64,000 nt of DNA from Thermohalobaculum sp039821125. GTDB lineage: Bacteria > Pseudomonadota > Alphaproteobacteria > Rhodobacterales > Rhodobacteraceae. Position 1 is the first letter of the stretch; every line of letters begins with the position of its first letter. Both the position numbers and the translations under genes were made by a program. Under the pieces are notes generated by a model. It was not told where the DNA came from, did not search any database, and worked only from the letters and a program-made list of their open reading frames with translations. The stretch lies in the NCBI GenBank assembly GCA_039821125.1, contig JBCBOR010000007.1, positions 1 to 64,000 on the forward strand, written 5' to 3'. Positions 1 to 8,008 of the stretch are shown in pieces.

Positions 1-509
1 AACGGGTCAAGCGCGGATAGCGGCTCGTCCAGCAGCAGGACCTGAGGCTCGGACGCCATCGCTCGGGCCAGCGCCACGCGCTGTTGCTGACCGCCGGAAA
101 GCTGCTCGGGCAGCCGCGATGCAAGCGCAGACATATCGACGAGATCGAGCAACTCCTTCGCCTTGGCCAGCCGGGTGTCTTTGGCCACCCCCTTCATCTT
201 GAGCCCGAAGGTGACATTGTCGGCCACGGACAGATGCGGAAACAGCGCATAGGATTGAAACATCATCGCGGTGCCGCGCTGCGCCGGAGGCTTTGTCGAG
301 ATATCCGTGCCGCCCAGCACGATTGCGCCGTCGCTTACGGCCTCGTGCCCGGCAATCATCCGCAGTGTAGAGGACTTGCCGCACCCAGACGGACCGAGAA
401 GGCACACATACGACCCGCTCTGAAAGACGTGGTCGATCGCATCCACGGCCAGCGTTGCGCCGTACCGCTTCGTGAGTGAAACGATTTCCAAATCGAGATG
501 CGAGCGCAT
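1..509 (-). CDS. ABC transporter ATP-binding protein, PotA-like (3' end outside window)
   Basis: Partial gene running off the left edge; 169 codons are visible. The reading frame from the ATG at 507-509 shows a Walker A (GPSGCGKSS, residues 39-47), a Q-loop in MFQSYALFPH (Gln 85), the signature LSGGQQQR (137-144) and Walker B ending LLLDEP (158-163), followed by the D-loop SALDP. The SYALFPHLSV block is typical of the spermidine/putrescine, iron(III) and sugar-phosphate importers (PotA/FbpC/UgpC subfamily), so it should energise uptake of a small solute at the inner membrane. The C-terminal TOBE domain, which would refine the substrate group, lies beyond the edge. An in-frame TAA lies a few codons upstream of the ATG. 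Permease and binding-protein genes are not visible. The LysR gene upstream is on the same strand. Confidence 0.88.
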   Translation of the reverse strand, partial: MRSHLDLEIVSLTKRYGATLAVDAIDHVFQSGSYVCLLGPSGCGKSSTLRMIAGHEAVSDGAIVLGGTDISTKPPAQRGTAMMFQSYALFPHLSVADNVTFGLKMKGVAKDTRLAKAKELLDLVDMSALASRLPEQLSGGQQQRVALARAMASEPQVLLLDEPLSALDP

Positions 510-703
510 CAGGTCCCCGGGTTATTCAACGGCTCCATCTGCATCGACCCGCCGGGTCTGGTCATCAAAAAAGATGCGGATTCCTGAAAAATCACGCGGA
601 TTGAGTCCAACTGCGAAATCAAGGTGCAGTTAAGCGGCATAATGATCGGAAAACGTGCATCTTTTTGATGCAACGGGACGCCTGGGCCGGGGGCCGCCCT
701 TTG

Positions 704-1630
704 TCAGACCTCGCTGAGCGCGTTGTTGGCCACAACTGAAGCGAGCCAGGCGCCGAACGCATGCGCGGGCTCAGCATCTGTCGTGATGGCCATGAAGTAA
801 CCCTCACTGCTGGTCAGCGCGGTCGTCCCGACCTGTGCGATATCGCCAGCGGCGAGTGGCCCGGTCGCCAGAAGAGAGCTAGTGAGGGCGATGCCCGCAC
901 CGCTTATGGCCAGATCGAGCGCTGCACCATAGGAATCGACGTAGATTGTCGGGCTTGAAGCGTCGCTGCGCCCCTTGCACCTCAGCCAATCCTGCCACCC
1001 TTCGGATGTGCCAACAGCCTCGATCAGAACCTGATCGCCCAATTCCCCGTCCAACTCAGGCGCCGCGACGGCAATCAGCTGATCCGGCATAAGCCGCTCT
1101 GCGTCGCGCCCGACCTGTTTTGCGGAACCAAAGCGGATTTCGACATCTGCCAGGGAGGCGTTGAACTCGTCCGGCCAGATCGTGCCGAGCAGACGGATGC
1201 GCAACGCCGGATGCGCCGACAGGAATTCCTTCAGCCGCGGCGCGATCAGCCACCGGGCAACGCTGACCGAGGTCGCGACGGTCAGCAGTCCCTCCTGCGA
1301 GCCGGTCTCATAGACTGCCGTCGCAGCGGACAACTGGTCGAGCGACGCTCCGATTTTCGGGAGCAGCTTTCGGCCGTCATCGGTCAGGATCAGGCCCCTC
1401 GGCTTGCGTTGAAACAGCTGCACGCCAAGCCGTTGTTCAAACGCGCGCACCTGCTGACTGATCGCGGATTGCGTCAGGCCCAGTTCATGTGCTGCCGCGG
1501 TGAAGCTGAGATGGCGCGCCGCGGCCTCGAACGAGCGGAGCCAGGTCAGGGGTGGCAGGGACCGCACCAAGTGAGGAACTCCGATATTAGTGATGCTAAT
1601 GGCGATGCCGATGGACAAATCGTTTGTCAA
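704..1630 (-). CDS. LysR family transcriptional regulator, GcvA-like
   Basis: 308 residues from the upstream ATG. A GTG at 1565-1567 (residue 22) is a credible alternative start, because the family usually begins a few residues before the PPLTWLRSFEAAARH block. The N-terminal winged helix-turn-helix (about residues 30-85, with FTAAAHELGLTQSAISQQV) matches the GcvA/AmpR branch. The rest is the periplasmic-binding-protein-like effector domain. It is divergent from the hydrolase/flavin-oxidoreductase pair starting at 1689 and upstream of the PotA-like gene on the same strand, so it may control either. The 1568-1688 gap is short enough to be a shared divergent control region. The effector cannot be deduced. 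Confidence 0.9.
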   Translation of the reverse strand: MTNDLSIGIAISITNIGVPHLVRSLPPLTWLRSFEAAARHLSFTAAAHELGLTQSAISQQVRAFEQRLGVQLFQRKPRGLILTDDGRKLLPKIGASLDQLSAATAVYETGSQEGLLTVATSVSVARWLIAPRLKEFLSAHPALRIRLLGTIWPDEFNASLADVEIRFGSAKQVGRDAERLMPDQLIAVAAPELDGELGDQVLIEAVGTSEGWQDWLRCKGRSDASSPTIYVDSYGAALDLAISGAGIALTSSLLATGPLAAGDIAQVGTTALTSSEGYFMAITTDAEPAHAFGAWLASVVANNALSEV

Positions 1631-1688
1631 GCGGTCGGGCAGGGCAAATCATGTCGGCTGCAAAGCCACTTGGGGGAGGAATCGGCCA

Positions 1689-2495
1689 ATGACATGGGCC
1701 CTGCGGCCACGGTCTGAGTTTGGACAGCTCTCCGCGATCCGTGCGGGGAGTGGACCACGGGTCATCCTGCTGCATGGCGTTGGATTGCGCGCCGAGGCGT
1801 GGGCCTGCCAGATTGACGCTCTCTCAATGCGCTATGAGGTGATCGCTCCGGACATGCCAGGCCATGGCGAGAGTGTCGGGTTGCCCGATACACCAACCCT
1901 TCGCGATTTCACGAATCGGGTCGCGACCGCGATGGACCGGCCCGCTGTCGTTATCGGTCATTCGATGGGCGCGATGATCGCCGCGGATCTTGCGATCCGC
2001 TACGCTAAGAATGTCCAAGGTTTGGTCGCGATGAATGCCATTTATCGGCGTACATCTGAGGCTGCCGCGGCGGTTCAGGCACGGGCCGCGGGTCTGGATG
2101 GGATCTCTCGCGGTGATCCGACCGGCCCGCTGGAGCGCTGGTTTGGTGGTTTGCCCTCAGCCGCTTCCAGCGCCTGCCGAACCTGGTTGGAGACCGTCGA
2201 TCCGCAGGGTTACCGCAACGCCTATGCCGTTTTCGCGCGGGAGGATGGCCCACCGGATGCGGGGCTGGGCGGGTTGCACTGTCCGGCGCTTTTCTTCACC
2301 GGAGAGAGGGAGCCGAACTCGACCCCGCAGATGTCCCGGGCGATGGCGGCGCTCGCCCCGAAGGGCCGGGCGGTCGTGTTACCCGGTGCCGCCCATATGA
2401 TGCCCATGACGCACCCTGATCAGGTCAACGAGGCGCTGTCGCAGTTCCTCTCGGATCTGCAGAGCGCGGGTGACCCGGTGCCGGAAAGGAGTTGA
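1689..2495 (+). CDS. alpha/beta hydrolase
   Basis: 268-residue alpha/beta-hydrolase fold protein. The ATG at 1689 is chosen because a strong GGGGGAGGA ribosome site sits about 8 nt upstream; in-frame ATGs further upstream overlap the LysR gene and lack such a site. The oxyanion motif LLHGVGLRAEAW, the nucleophile elbow GHSMGA (Ser 92) and a late His in GAAHMMPMTHP form the expected catalytic set. It ends 3 nt before the luciferase-like gene, so the two are co-transcribed. Hydrolase plus flavin monooxygenase pairs often degrade cyclic or heteroaromatic compounds (oxidation then hydrolysis), but the substrate here is unknown. Confidence 0.88.
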   Translation: MTWALRPRSEFGQLSAIRAGSGPRVILLHGVGLRAEAWACQIDALSMRYEVIAPDMPGHGESVGLPDTPTLRDFTNRVATAMDRPAVVIGHSMGAMIAADLAIRYAKNVQGLVAMNAIYRRTSEAAAAVQARAAGLDGISRGDPTGPLERWFGGLPSAASSACRTWLETVDPQGYRNAYAVFAREDGPPDAGLGGLHCPALFFTGEREPNSTPQMSRAMAALAPKGRAVVLPGAAHMMPMTHPDQVNEALSQFLSDLQSAGDPVPERS

Positions 2496-2498
2496 CCG

Positions 2499-3533
2499 AT
2501 GGAGTTCTCTCTCTTCGCGCATATGGAGCGCATCACGCCGGATCAGCCGCATGAACGGCTCTATGAGGAGTTCCTCTCGCTTTGCCGGATGGCCGATGAC
2601 GGAGGCATACGGGCGATCTGGACCGGTGAGCATCACGGGATGGAGTTCACGATCGCGCCGAACCCTTTCCTGTCGATTGTCGATCTGGCGCACCATACGA
2701 AGCATGTGAAACTGGGAACCGGGACGGTCATCGCCCCGTTCTGGCATCCGATCAAGCTGGCCGGAGAGGCAGCGGCGACCGATCTGATGACCGGAGGGCG
2801 ACTGGAGCTTGGGATCGCGCGCGGGGCGTATTCCTACGAATACGAACGGCTTATGCCGGGGTTGGATGCCTGGGACGCCGGTCAGCGGATGCGGGAGACG
2901 GCCCCGCTGCTGCGCCCGCTCTGGGCGGGGGATTGTGCGCATGACGGTGCATTCTTCAGCTTTCCGGCCACGACCAGCGCGCCGAAACCTGTGCAACCCG
3001 GCGGACCGCCGATCTGGATCGCCGCACGGGACCCGAACAGCCACCAGTTCGCTGTCGAAAACGGCTTTCACGTGCAGGTTACGCCGCTTTGGCAAGGGAG
3101 CGCCGAGATCGAAACGCTGATGGGCCGCTTTAATGACGCGTGCGCGGCCCATGCCGGTCCGCGCCCCAAGATCATGCTGCTGCACCACACCTATGTCGCT
3201 TCGGACGACGACGATGTCAAGGTCGCGGCGCGTGAACTGAGCCGGTTCTATTGCTATTTCGGCGCATGGTTTCAGAACAAGCGCCCGGTCACGCAGGGTC
3301 TGATCGAGACGCTGAGCGAGGATGAGATCACCGGGAACGAGATGATGTCACCGGCGAACATGCGCCGGGATCTGACGGTTGGCACGGCGCGCGAGGTCAT
3401 TGACCGGATCAAGCGCTACGAAGACCTCGGTTATGACGAGTACTCGTTCTGGATCGACAGCGGGATGAGCAGCGACCGCAAGCGCGCCTCGCTGTCCCGT
3501 TTCATCGACGAGGTCATGCCCGCCTTTCGGTAG
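2499..3533 (+). CDS. LLM-class flavin-dependent oxidoreductase (luciferase-like)
   Basis: 344 residues, the normal size for bacterial luciferase-family TIM-barrel monooxygenases. The start is supported by AAAGGAG 7 nt upstream. Family hallmarks include an early IWTGEHHG segment, the LGTGTVIAPFWHP strand and MTGGRLELGIARGAY. It is predicted to use FMNH2 supplied by a separate reductase, which is not encoded nearby, to oxygenate an organic substrate in the cytosol. It follows the hydrolase with a 3-nt gap and is convergent with bhcR. The LysR regulator upstream is the obvious candidate controller. Substrate unknown. Confidence 0.88.
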   Translation: MEFSLFAHMERITPDQPHERLYEEFLSLCRMADDGGIRAIWTGEHHGMEFTIAPNPFLSIVDLAHHTKHVKLGTGTVIAPFWHPIKLAGEAAATDLMTGGRLELGIARGAYSYEYERLMPGLDAWDAGQRMRETAPLLRPLWAGDCAHDGAFFSFPATTSAPKPVQPGGPPIWIAARDPNSHQFAVENGFHVQVTPLWQGSAEIETLMGRFNDACAAHAGPRPKIMLLHHTYVASDDDDVKVAARELSRFYCYFGAWFQNKRPVTQGLIETLSEDEITGNEMMSPANMRRDLTVGTAREVIDRIKRYEDLGYDEYSFWIDSGMSSDRKRASLSRFIDEVMPAFR

Positions 3534-3560
3534 CCGCGCCCAGCTTGACGCCGCCCGCGT

Positions 3561-4379
3561 CTATCGGTCGGCGCCACCGATCTCCTGAGACAGCTTGTGC
3601 GCGGCCTGCCGAACCGCCGCGCTGAAATCGGCGATGCGCGGTTCGGTAAAGCGCGCGGACGGGCCGGACACCGACACCGCAGCGACCGCTGTGCCATGCG
3701 CCCCGAAGACCGGCGCTGCAATGCAGCGCATCCCGGCATAGCGTTCTTCGTCGTCATAGGACCAGCCTCGCTTGCCGATCTGATCCAGTTCATCGAACAG
3801 CAGATCGGGCTTGGTGATCGTGGTCTCCGTGAACTCTGGAAGGCCCCTCTGTTGCAGCAGCGCCTCGACATCCGGTCGGGTCATCTGCGCAAGCAGCGCC
3901 TTCCCGGCCCCTGAGGCATGCATATGCGAGCGGGTTCCGGGCCGAAAGAAGGCTCGGATCGGATTGGGCGTCTCGACCTGGCTGACGAAGACAACATCGC
4001 CCGCGTCCGCGATGGCGAGGTTTGCGGTTTCGCCTGTCTCGGTCACCAGGGCGTGCATCACGGGCTGGGCGGCCTCGACAATATTGATGCGGTTGAGAAA
4101 GCCCGAGCCGATGCGAAAGGCTTCGACACCGATCATCCAACCTTGTGTGTTTTCGTCGAAATCGGCGAAGCGATGGTTCTGCAGGGTCGTGAGCAGACGA
4201 TGGGCGGTCGAAGGCGGCATGCCTGCCCGTAGCGCGATTTCTGTCAGCGAGGTCCGGCGTTCACGTGCGAGAAGGTTGAGCAGGTGCAGGCCGCGCTCGA
4301 GCGCCTGAACCGGCGCGCCCTCCTTCTCGGCACTTTGTTTGCGCGGGCGCCCCCGCGGGCGTTTTACGATCTCATCCAC
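3561..4379 (-). CDS. bhcR: IclR-family regulator BhcR of the beta-hydroxyaspartate cycle
   Basis: 272 residues. A basic N-terminal tail (KRPRGRPRK) precedes the IclR winged helix (about residues 25-85, with SLTEIALRAGMPPSTAHRLL) and the C-terminal effector domain with the HMHASGAGKALLA motif typical of the family. It is divergent from bhcABCD across a 219-nt AT-rich gap, the arrangement described for the Paracoccus denitrificans bhc cluster, where BhcR is reported to bind the bhc promoter and respond to glyoxylate. Assignment as BhcR therefore rests on family plus context. Repeats in the intergenic region are candidate binding sites. Confidence 0.9.
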   Translation of the reverse strand: MDEIVKRPRGRPRKQSAEKEGAPVQALERGLHLLNLLARERRTSLTEIALRAGMPPSTAHRLLTTLQNHRFADFDENTQGWMIGVEAFRIGSGFLNRINIVEAAQPVMHALVTETGETANLAIADAGDVVFVSQVETPNPIRAFFRPGTRSHMHASGAGKALLAQMTRPDVEALLQQRGLPEFTETTITKPDLLFDELDQIGKRGWSYDDEERYAGMRCIAAPVFGAHGTAVAAVSVSGPSARFTEPRIADFSAAVRQAAHKLSQEIGGADR

Positions 4380-4598
4380 GGTCGGTCATCCAGTCAGAGA
4401 ATGATGGGTTATGGGCACTATAGCTGATATGAAAATAATTTCACAAGCCTTTTCTAGCTGACATGGAAAAGCATAAATTATTGATAACATGAAGAATATG
4501 CAGTTTTTTATTTTTGTGAAAAAATATTCCAGAAAAATTGCAACCGATGGGCGAATCGAATAGTGTCTCCGAAATCGCTAAGCGGAGGACCCCCACCG
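4380..4598. promoter_or_regulatory. bhcR-bhcA divergent promoter/operator region
   Basis: 219-nt gap between divergent genes. By hand count 4441-4500 is 32% GC, far below the surroundings. It holds a direct repeat TAGCTGATATGAAAA (4421-4435) and TAGCTGACATGGAAA (4455-4469), 34 bp apart, or about three helical turns. It also has an inverted repeat TGAAA-N4-TTTCA (4430-4443) and a second inverted repeat ATTTTT-GTGA-AAAAAT (4510-4525). IclR-type regulators often bind such paired imperfect palindromes, so these are candidate BhcR sites. A GCGGAGGA ribosome site precedes bhcA. No promoter boxes can be assigned with certainty. Confidence 0.6.
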
Positions 4599-5789
4599 AT
4601 GACCTCGCAGAACCCAGTCTTTATTCCTGGCCCGACGAACATTCCCGACCGGCTGCGCCACGCCATGAACATCCAGACGATGGATCACCGGGCATCGGAT
4701 TTCGGCGACATGCTCGGACCTTTGTTGAGCGACCTGAAGAAGGTGTTCAAGACAACGACAGGGCAGGTCATCACCTTTCCCGCGTCCGGGACCGGCGGAT
4801 GGGAAGCCGCCATCACCAATACCCTGTCGCCAGGGGACAAGGTTCTGGTTGCGCGATACGGGATGTTCTCGCATCGGTGGATCGATCTCTGTCAGCGCCA
4901 CAACCTCGATGTCGAAATCATCGAATGCGCCTGGGGCGAGGGTGCGTCGGCGGACTTGTATGGCGAGCGTTTGGCGGCCGACACGGAGCACCAGATCAAG
5001 GCCGTTCTGGTCACGCACAACGAGACCGCGACAGGTGTTGCGTCGGACATCGGTGCCGTGCGCCGGGCGATGGACGACGCGATCCATCCCGCGATGCTCT
5101 ACGTTGATTGTGTGTCTTCACTAGCCTCGATGGATTTCCGAATGGAGGAGTGGGGCGTCGATCTCGCGGTCTCGGGCAGCCAGAAAGGTTTCATGCTGAT
5201 GACCGGCATGGCGATTGTCGGTGTCAGCCAAAAGGCGCTCGAGGCGTCGAAGACGGCGCGGTGCGTCCGGACGTTCTTTGATTTCGCGGACATGACGGGC
5301 GCGAACGCGAAGGGTGGCTATCCGTACACACCTCCGCTGCAGTTGATGTACGGGCTGCGCGCAAGCCTCGATATGCTGTTCGACGAAGGTCTGGATAACG
5401 TCTTCGCCCGACATGCCCGCATCGCGGAGGGCGTTCGCGCGGCCATCCGGGCCTGGGGCCTTGAGCTTTGCGCAAAGCGGCCCGAACTCTATTCGGACAC
5501 CGTCAGCGCGATCTATGTGCCGGAGGGTTTCAACTCGGACGCCCTCACGGACCACATTTTCGAGACCTATGGTGTGTCGTTCGGCGTCGGCCTGGGCGAG
5601 ATGGCGGGCAAGGCGTTCCGGATCGGTCACCTCGGCTCGCTGACGGATGTGATGGCGCTCTCGGGGCTGGCAACGGTTGAGATGGCGATGGCGGATCTTG
5701 GATACCCTGTCGAACTCGGCTCTGGCACCCGCGCTGCGCAGGACTATTATCGAAAGACAGCGCGACCCGCGCTGAAAGCAGCGGCCTAA
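4599..5789 (+). CDS. bhcA: aspartate-glyoxylate aminotransferase
   Basis: 396 residues, class V PLP aminotransferase of the serine-glyoxylate/alanine-glyoxylate type. It opens with the family motif FIPGPTNIPDRLRHAM, and the PLP lysine is Lys196 in VSGSQKGFM. The start at 4599 follows GGAGGA; an upstream in-frame ATG at 4563 has no such site. In the beta-hydroxyaspartate cycle it transfers the amino group of aspartate to glyoxylate, giving glycine and oxaloacetate. It is first gene of bhcABCD; bhcB begins 10 nt after its stop. Alone it could be read as a serine-glyoxylate aminotransferase; the four-gene context makes BhcA much more likely. Confidence 0.93.
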   Translation: MTSQNPVFIPGPTNIPDRLRHAMNIQTMDHRASDFGDMLGPLLSDLKKVFKTTTGQVITFPASGTGGWEAAITNTLSPGDKVLVARYGMFSHRWIDLCQRHNLDVEIIECAWGEGASADLYGERLAADTEHQIKAVLVTHNETATGVASDIGAVRRAMDDAIHPAMLYVDCVSSLASMDFRMEEWGVDLAVSGSQKGFMLMTGMAIVGVSQKALEASKTARCVRTFFDFADMTGANAKGGYPYTPPLQLMYGLRASLDMLFDEGLDNVFARHARIAEGVRAAIRAWGLELCAKRPELYSDTVSAIYVPEGFNSDALTDHIFETYGVSFGVGLGEMAGKAFRIGHLGSLTDVMALSGLATVEMAMADLGYPVELGSGTRAAQDYYRKTARPALKAAA

Positions 5790-5799
5790 GGGGGCGGCG

Positions 5800-6771
5800 A
5801 TGAAAGACACCCAAGAGATGACGATCCCGACCTGGGACGATGTGGTCGAAGCGCATGAGCGCATCGCGCCGCATATTCGCAGGACAGAAGTGCTGACCAA
5901 CGCAGACCTCGATGCGCAAACCGGCGCCGAGCTGTTCTTCAAATGCGAGAACCTCCAGCCGCCAGGTGCGTTCAAGGTGCGCGGGGCCTCGAACGCCGCG
6001 TTCGGGCTGAGCGAGGCGCAGGCCGCGAAAGGGGTTGCGACGCATTCCTCGGGCAACCATGCGCTCTGTCTGTCCTATGCTGCGGGCCGACGGGGCATTC
6101 CCTGCAATGTCGTGATGCCCCGCACTGCGCCGCAGGCCAAGAAGGACGCGGTCATCGGATATGGCGGCAAGATCACAGAATGCGAGCCATCGACCACAAG
6201 CCGTGAGGAGACGTTCGCGCGCGTTCAGGCGGAGACCGGTGGCGACTTCATTCACCCCTACAATGATCCCCGGGTGATCGCCGGGCAGGCCACCTGCGCG
6301 AAAGAATTTCTGGAACAGGTCCAAGATCTGGACATCCTGATCGCGCCCATCGGTGGCGGCGGTATGATCTCCGGTACCTGTCTTACGGTCAGTTCGATCG
6401 CTCCACATGTTAAGATCTATGCGGCCGAGCCGGAGCAGGCCGATGACGCCATGCGCTCGCTGAAGGCCGGGCACATCATCGCGGATGATGCACCGGTGAC
6501 GGTGGCCGACGGGCTGAAGGTGCCGCTGAAGGAACTGACCTGGCACTTCGTCTCGAACCATGTGACCGATATCCTGACCGCATCGGAGCAGGAGATCATT
6601 GACGCTATGAAGCTGTCGTGGAAGCGACTGAAAGTGGTGATCGAGCCGAGTTGTGCTGTTCCTCTGGCGGTGATCTTGAAGAATCCGGAGATCTTCACAG
6701 GCAAGCGCGTCGGTGTTGTCATCACTGGCGGGAACGTGGATCTCGATACATTGCCCTGGATGGGCGCATAA
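5800..6771 (+). CDS. bhcB: beta-hydroxyaspartate dehydratase
   Basis: 323 residues, fold type II PLP enzyme of the serine/threonine dehydratase group. The PLP lysine is Lys59 in PGAFKVRGAS and the phosphate-binding glycine loop is IGGGGMISGT. Paralogues are commonly annotated threonine ammonia-lyase or 3-hydroxyaspartate dehydratase; no C-terminal ACT domain is present, which argues against a biosynthetic IlvA. In the cycle it removes water from 3-hydroxyaspartate to give iminosuccinate, the substrate of BhcD. It lies 10 nt after bhcA and 11 nt before bhcC. An alternative ATG exists at 5818. Confidence 0.92.
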   Translation: MKDTQEMTIPTWDDVVEAHERIAPHIRRTEVLTNADLDAQTGAELFFKCENLQPPGAFKVRGASNAAFGLSEAQAAKGVATHSSGNHALCLSYAAGRRGIPCNVVMPRTAPQAKKDAVIGYGGKITECEPSTTSREETFARVQAETGGDFIHPYNDPRVIAGQATCAKEFLEQVQDLDILIAPIGGGGMISGTCLTVSSIAPHVKIYAAEPEQADDAMRSLKAGHIIADDAPVTVADGLKVPLKELTWHFVSNHVTDILTASEQEIIDAMKLSWKRLKVVIEPSCAVPLAVILKNPEIFTGKRVGVVITGGNVDLDTLPWMGA

Positions 6772-6782
6772 GGGAGGCTGAC

Positions 6783-7943
6783 ATGAAAGACGTGAACTTC
6801 GAAATGCTTGAAGTCGGATATGACGTGCCGGCGGCCCCCGGGATGGATGAGGCCGATATCCAGACGCCCTGTCTCGTGCTGGACCTCGACGCGCTCGAGC
6901 GCAACGTCAGGAAGATGGGTGACTGGGCCAAGGACCATGGCGTCCGCCACCGGGTGCACGGAAAGATGCACAAGTCTGTCGATGTCGCCCTGCTGCAGGA
7001 GCGTCTCGGGGGTGCCTGTGGGGTTTGCTGTCAGAAGGTCTCGGAAGCAGAAGTGTTTGCACGCGGTGGCATCAAGGATGTGCTGGTTTCCAATCAAGTC
7101 CGCGACCCGGCGAAGATCGACCGCCTGGCCCGCATCCCAAAGCTGGGCGCGCGGGCGATCTGCTGCGTCGACGATGTGACCAACGTGGCCGATCTGTCGG
7201 CGGGCGCTGTGAAGCATGGCACGACCATCGAGTGTCTGGTCGAGATCGATTGCGGCGCCGGTCGCTGCGGCGTGACCACGACACCGGAAGTCGTCGAGAT
7301 CGCCAAGGCGATCGATGCGGCCGAGGGACTGAAGTTCGCTGGCATCCAAGCCTATCAGGGCGCCATGCAGCACATGGACAGCTATGATGAGCGCAAGGCC
7401 AAGATCGACATCGCAGTCGCCATGGTGAAGGACGCCGTCGACACGCTGAAAGCCGAAGGGCTGGAATGCGACATCGTCGGCGGCGGCGGAACCGGATCTT
7501 ACTATTTCGAGGGCACCTCCGGCGTCTACAACGAGCTTCAGTGCGGCTCGTACGCGTTCATGGATGCGGATTATGGACGGATCCTCGACAAGGACGGCAA
7601 ACGCATCGACGATGGCGAGTGGGAAAACGCGCTTTTCATCCTGACCTCGGTCATGAGCCACGCCAAGGCGGACAAGGCGATCTGCGATGCCGGGCTGAAG
7701 GCTCAGTCGGTCGACAGCGGCTTGCCGGTGATCTACGGACGCACGGATGTCGAATACGTGAAGTGCTCGGATGAGCATGGCGTGATCGCCGATCCGGGCG
7801 GCGTGTTGTCGGTGAACGAGAAGCTGAAACTCGTGCCCGGGCACTGTGACCCGACCTGCAATGTGCATGACTGGTATGTCGGTGTGCGCGGCGGCAAGGT
7901 CGAGACGGTGTGGCCGGTCTCGGCTCGCGGCAAGGCCTACTAA
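6783..7943 (+). CDS. bhcC: beta-hydroxyaspartate aldolase
   Basis: 386 residues, D-threonine aldolase/alanine-racemase-fold PLP protein. The N-terminal motif HRVHGKMHKS carries the probable PLP lysine (Lys61), and the C-terminal part has the metal-site block VPGHCDPTCN seen in this family. Start chosen at 6783 because AGGGAGG precedes it; the frame is open upstream but that overlaps bhcB. It condenses glycine with glyoxylate to 3-hydroxyaspartate, the carbon-carbon bond-forming step of the cycle. It is co-transcribed with bhcB (11-nt gap). A stable hairpin sits between it and bhcD. Confidence 0.92.
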   Translation: MKDVNFEMLEVGYDVPAAPGMDEADIQTPCLVLDLDALERNVRKMGDWAKDHGVRHRVHGKMHKSVDVALLQERLGGACGVCCQKVSEAEVFARGGIKDVLVSNQVRDPAKIDRLARIPKLGARAICCVDDVTNVADLSAGAVKHGTTIECLVEIDCGAGRCGVTTTPEVVEIAKAIDAAEGLKFAGIQAYQGAMQHMDSYDERKAKIDIAVAMVKDAVDTLKAEGLECDIVGGGGTGSYYFEGTSGVYNELQCGSYAFMDADYGRILDKDGKRIDDGEWENALFILTSVMSHAKADKAICDAGLKAQSVDSGLPVIYGRTDVEYVKCSDEHGVIADPGGVLSVNEKLKLVPGHCDPTCNVHDWYVGVRGGKVETVWPVSARGKAY

Positions 7944-7950
7944 GATCAGC

Positions 7951-7973
7951 GGGTTGGGGGCAGACCCCAACCC
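7951..7973 (+). other. intercistronic hairpin between bhcC and bhcD
   Basis: Perfect 9-bp stem GGGTTGGGG / CCCCAACCC with a GCAGA loop, starting 8 nt after the bhcC stop. It lacks a following T-run, so it is more likely an mRNA-stability or processing element than a terminator. bhcD starts 35 nt downstream with its own ribosome site. Confidence 0.6.
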
Positions 7974-8008
7974 GGCACCCGACCAACCAGCCCGAAGCGG
8001 AGACAAAA

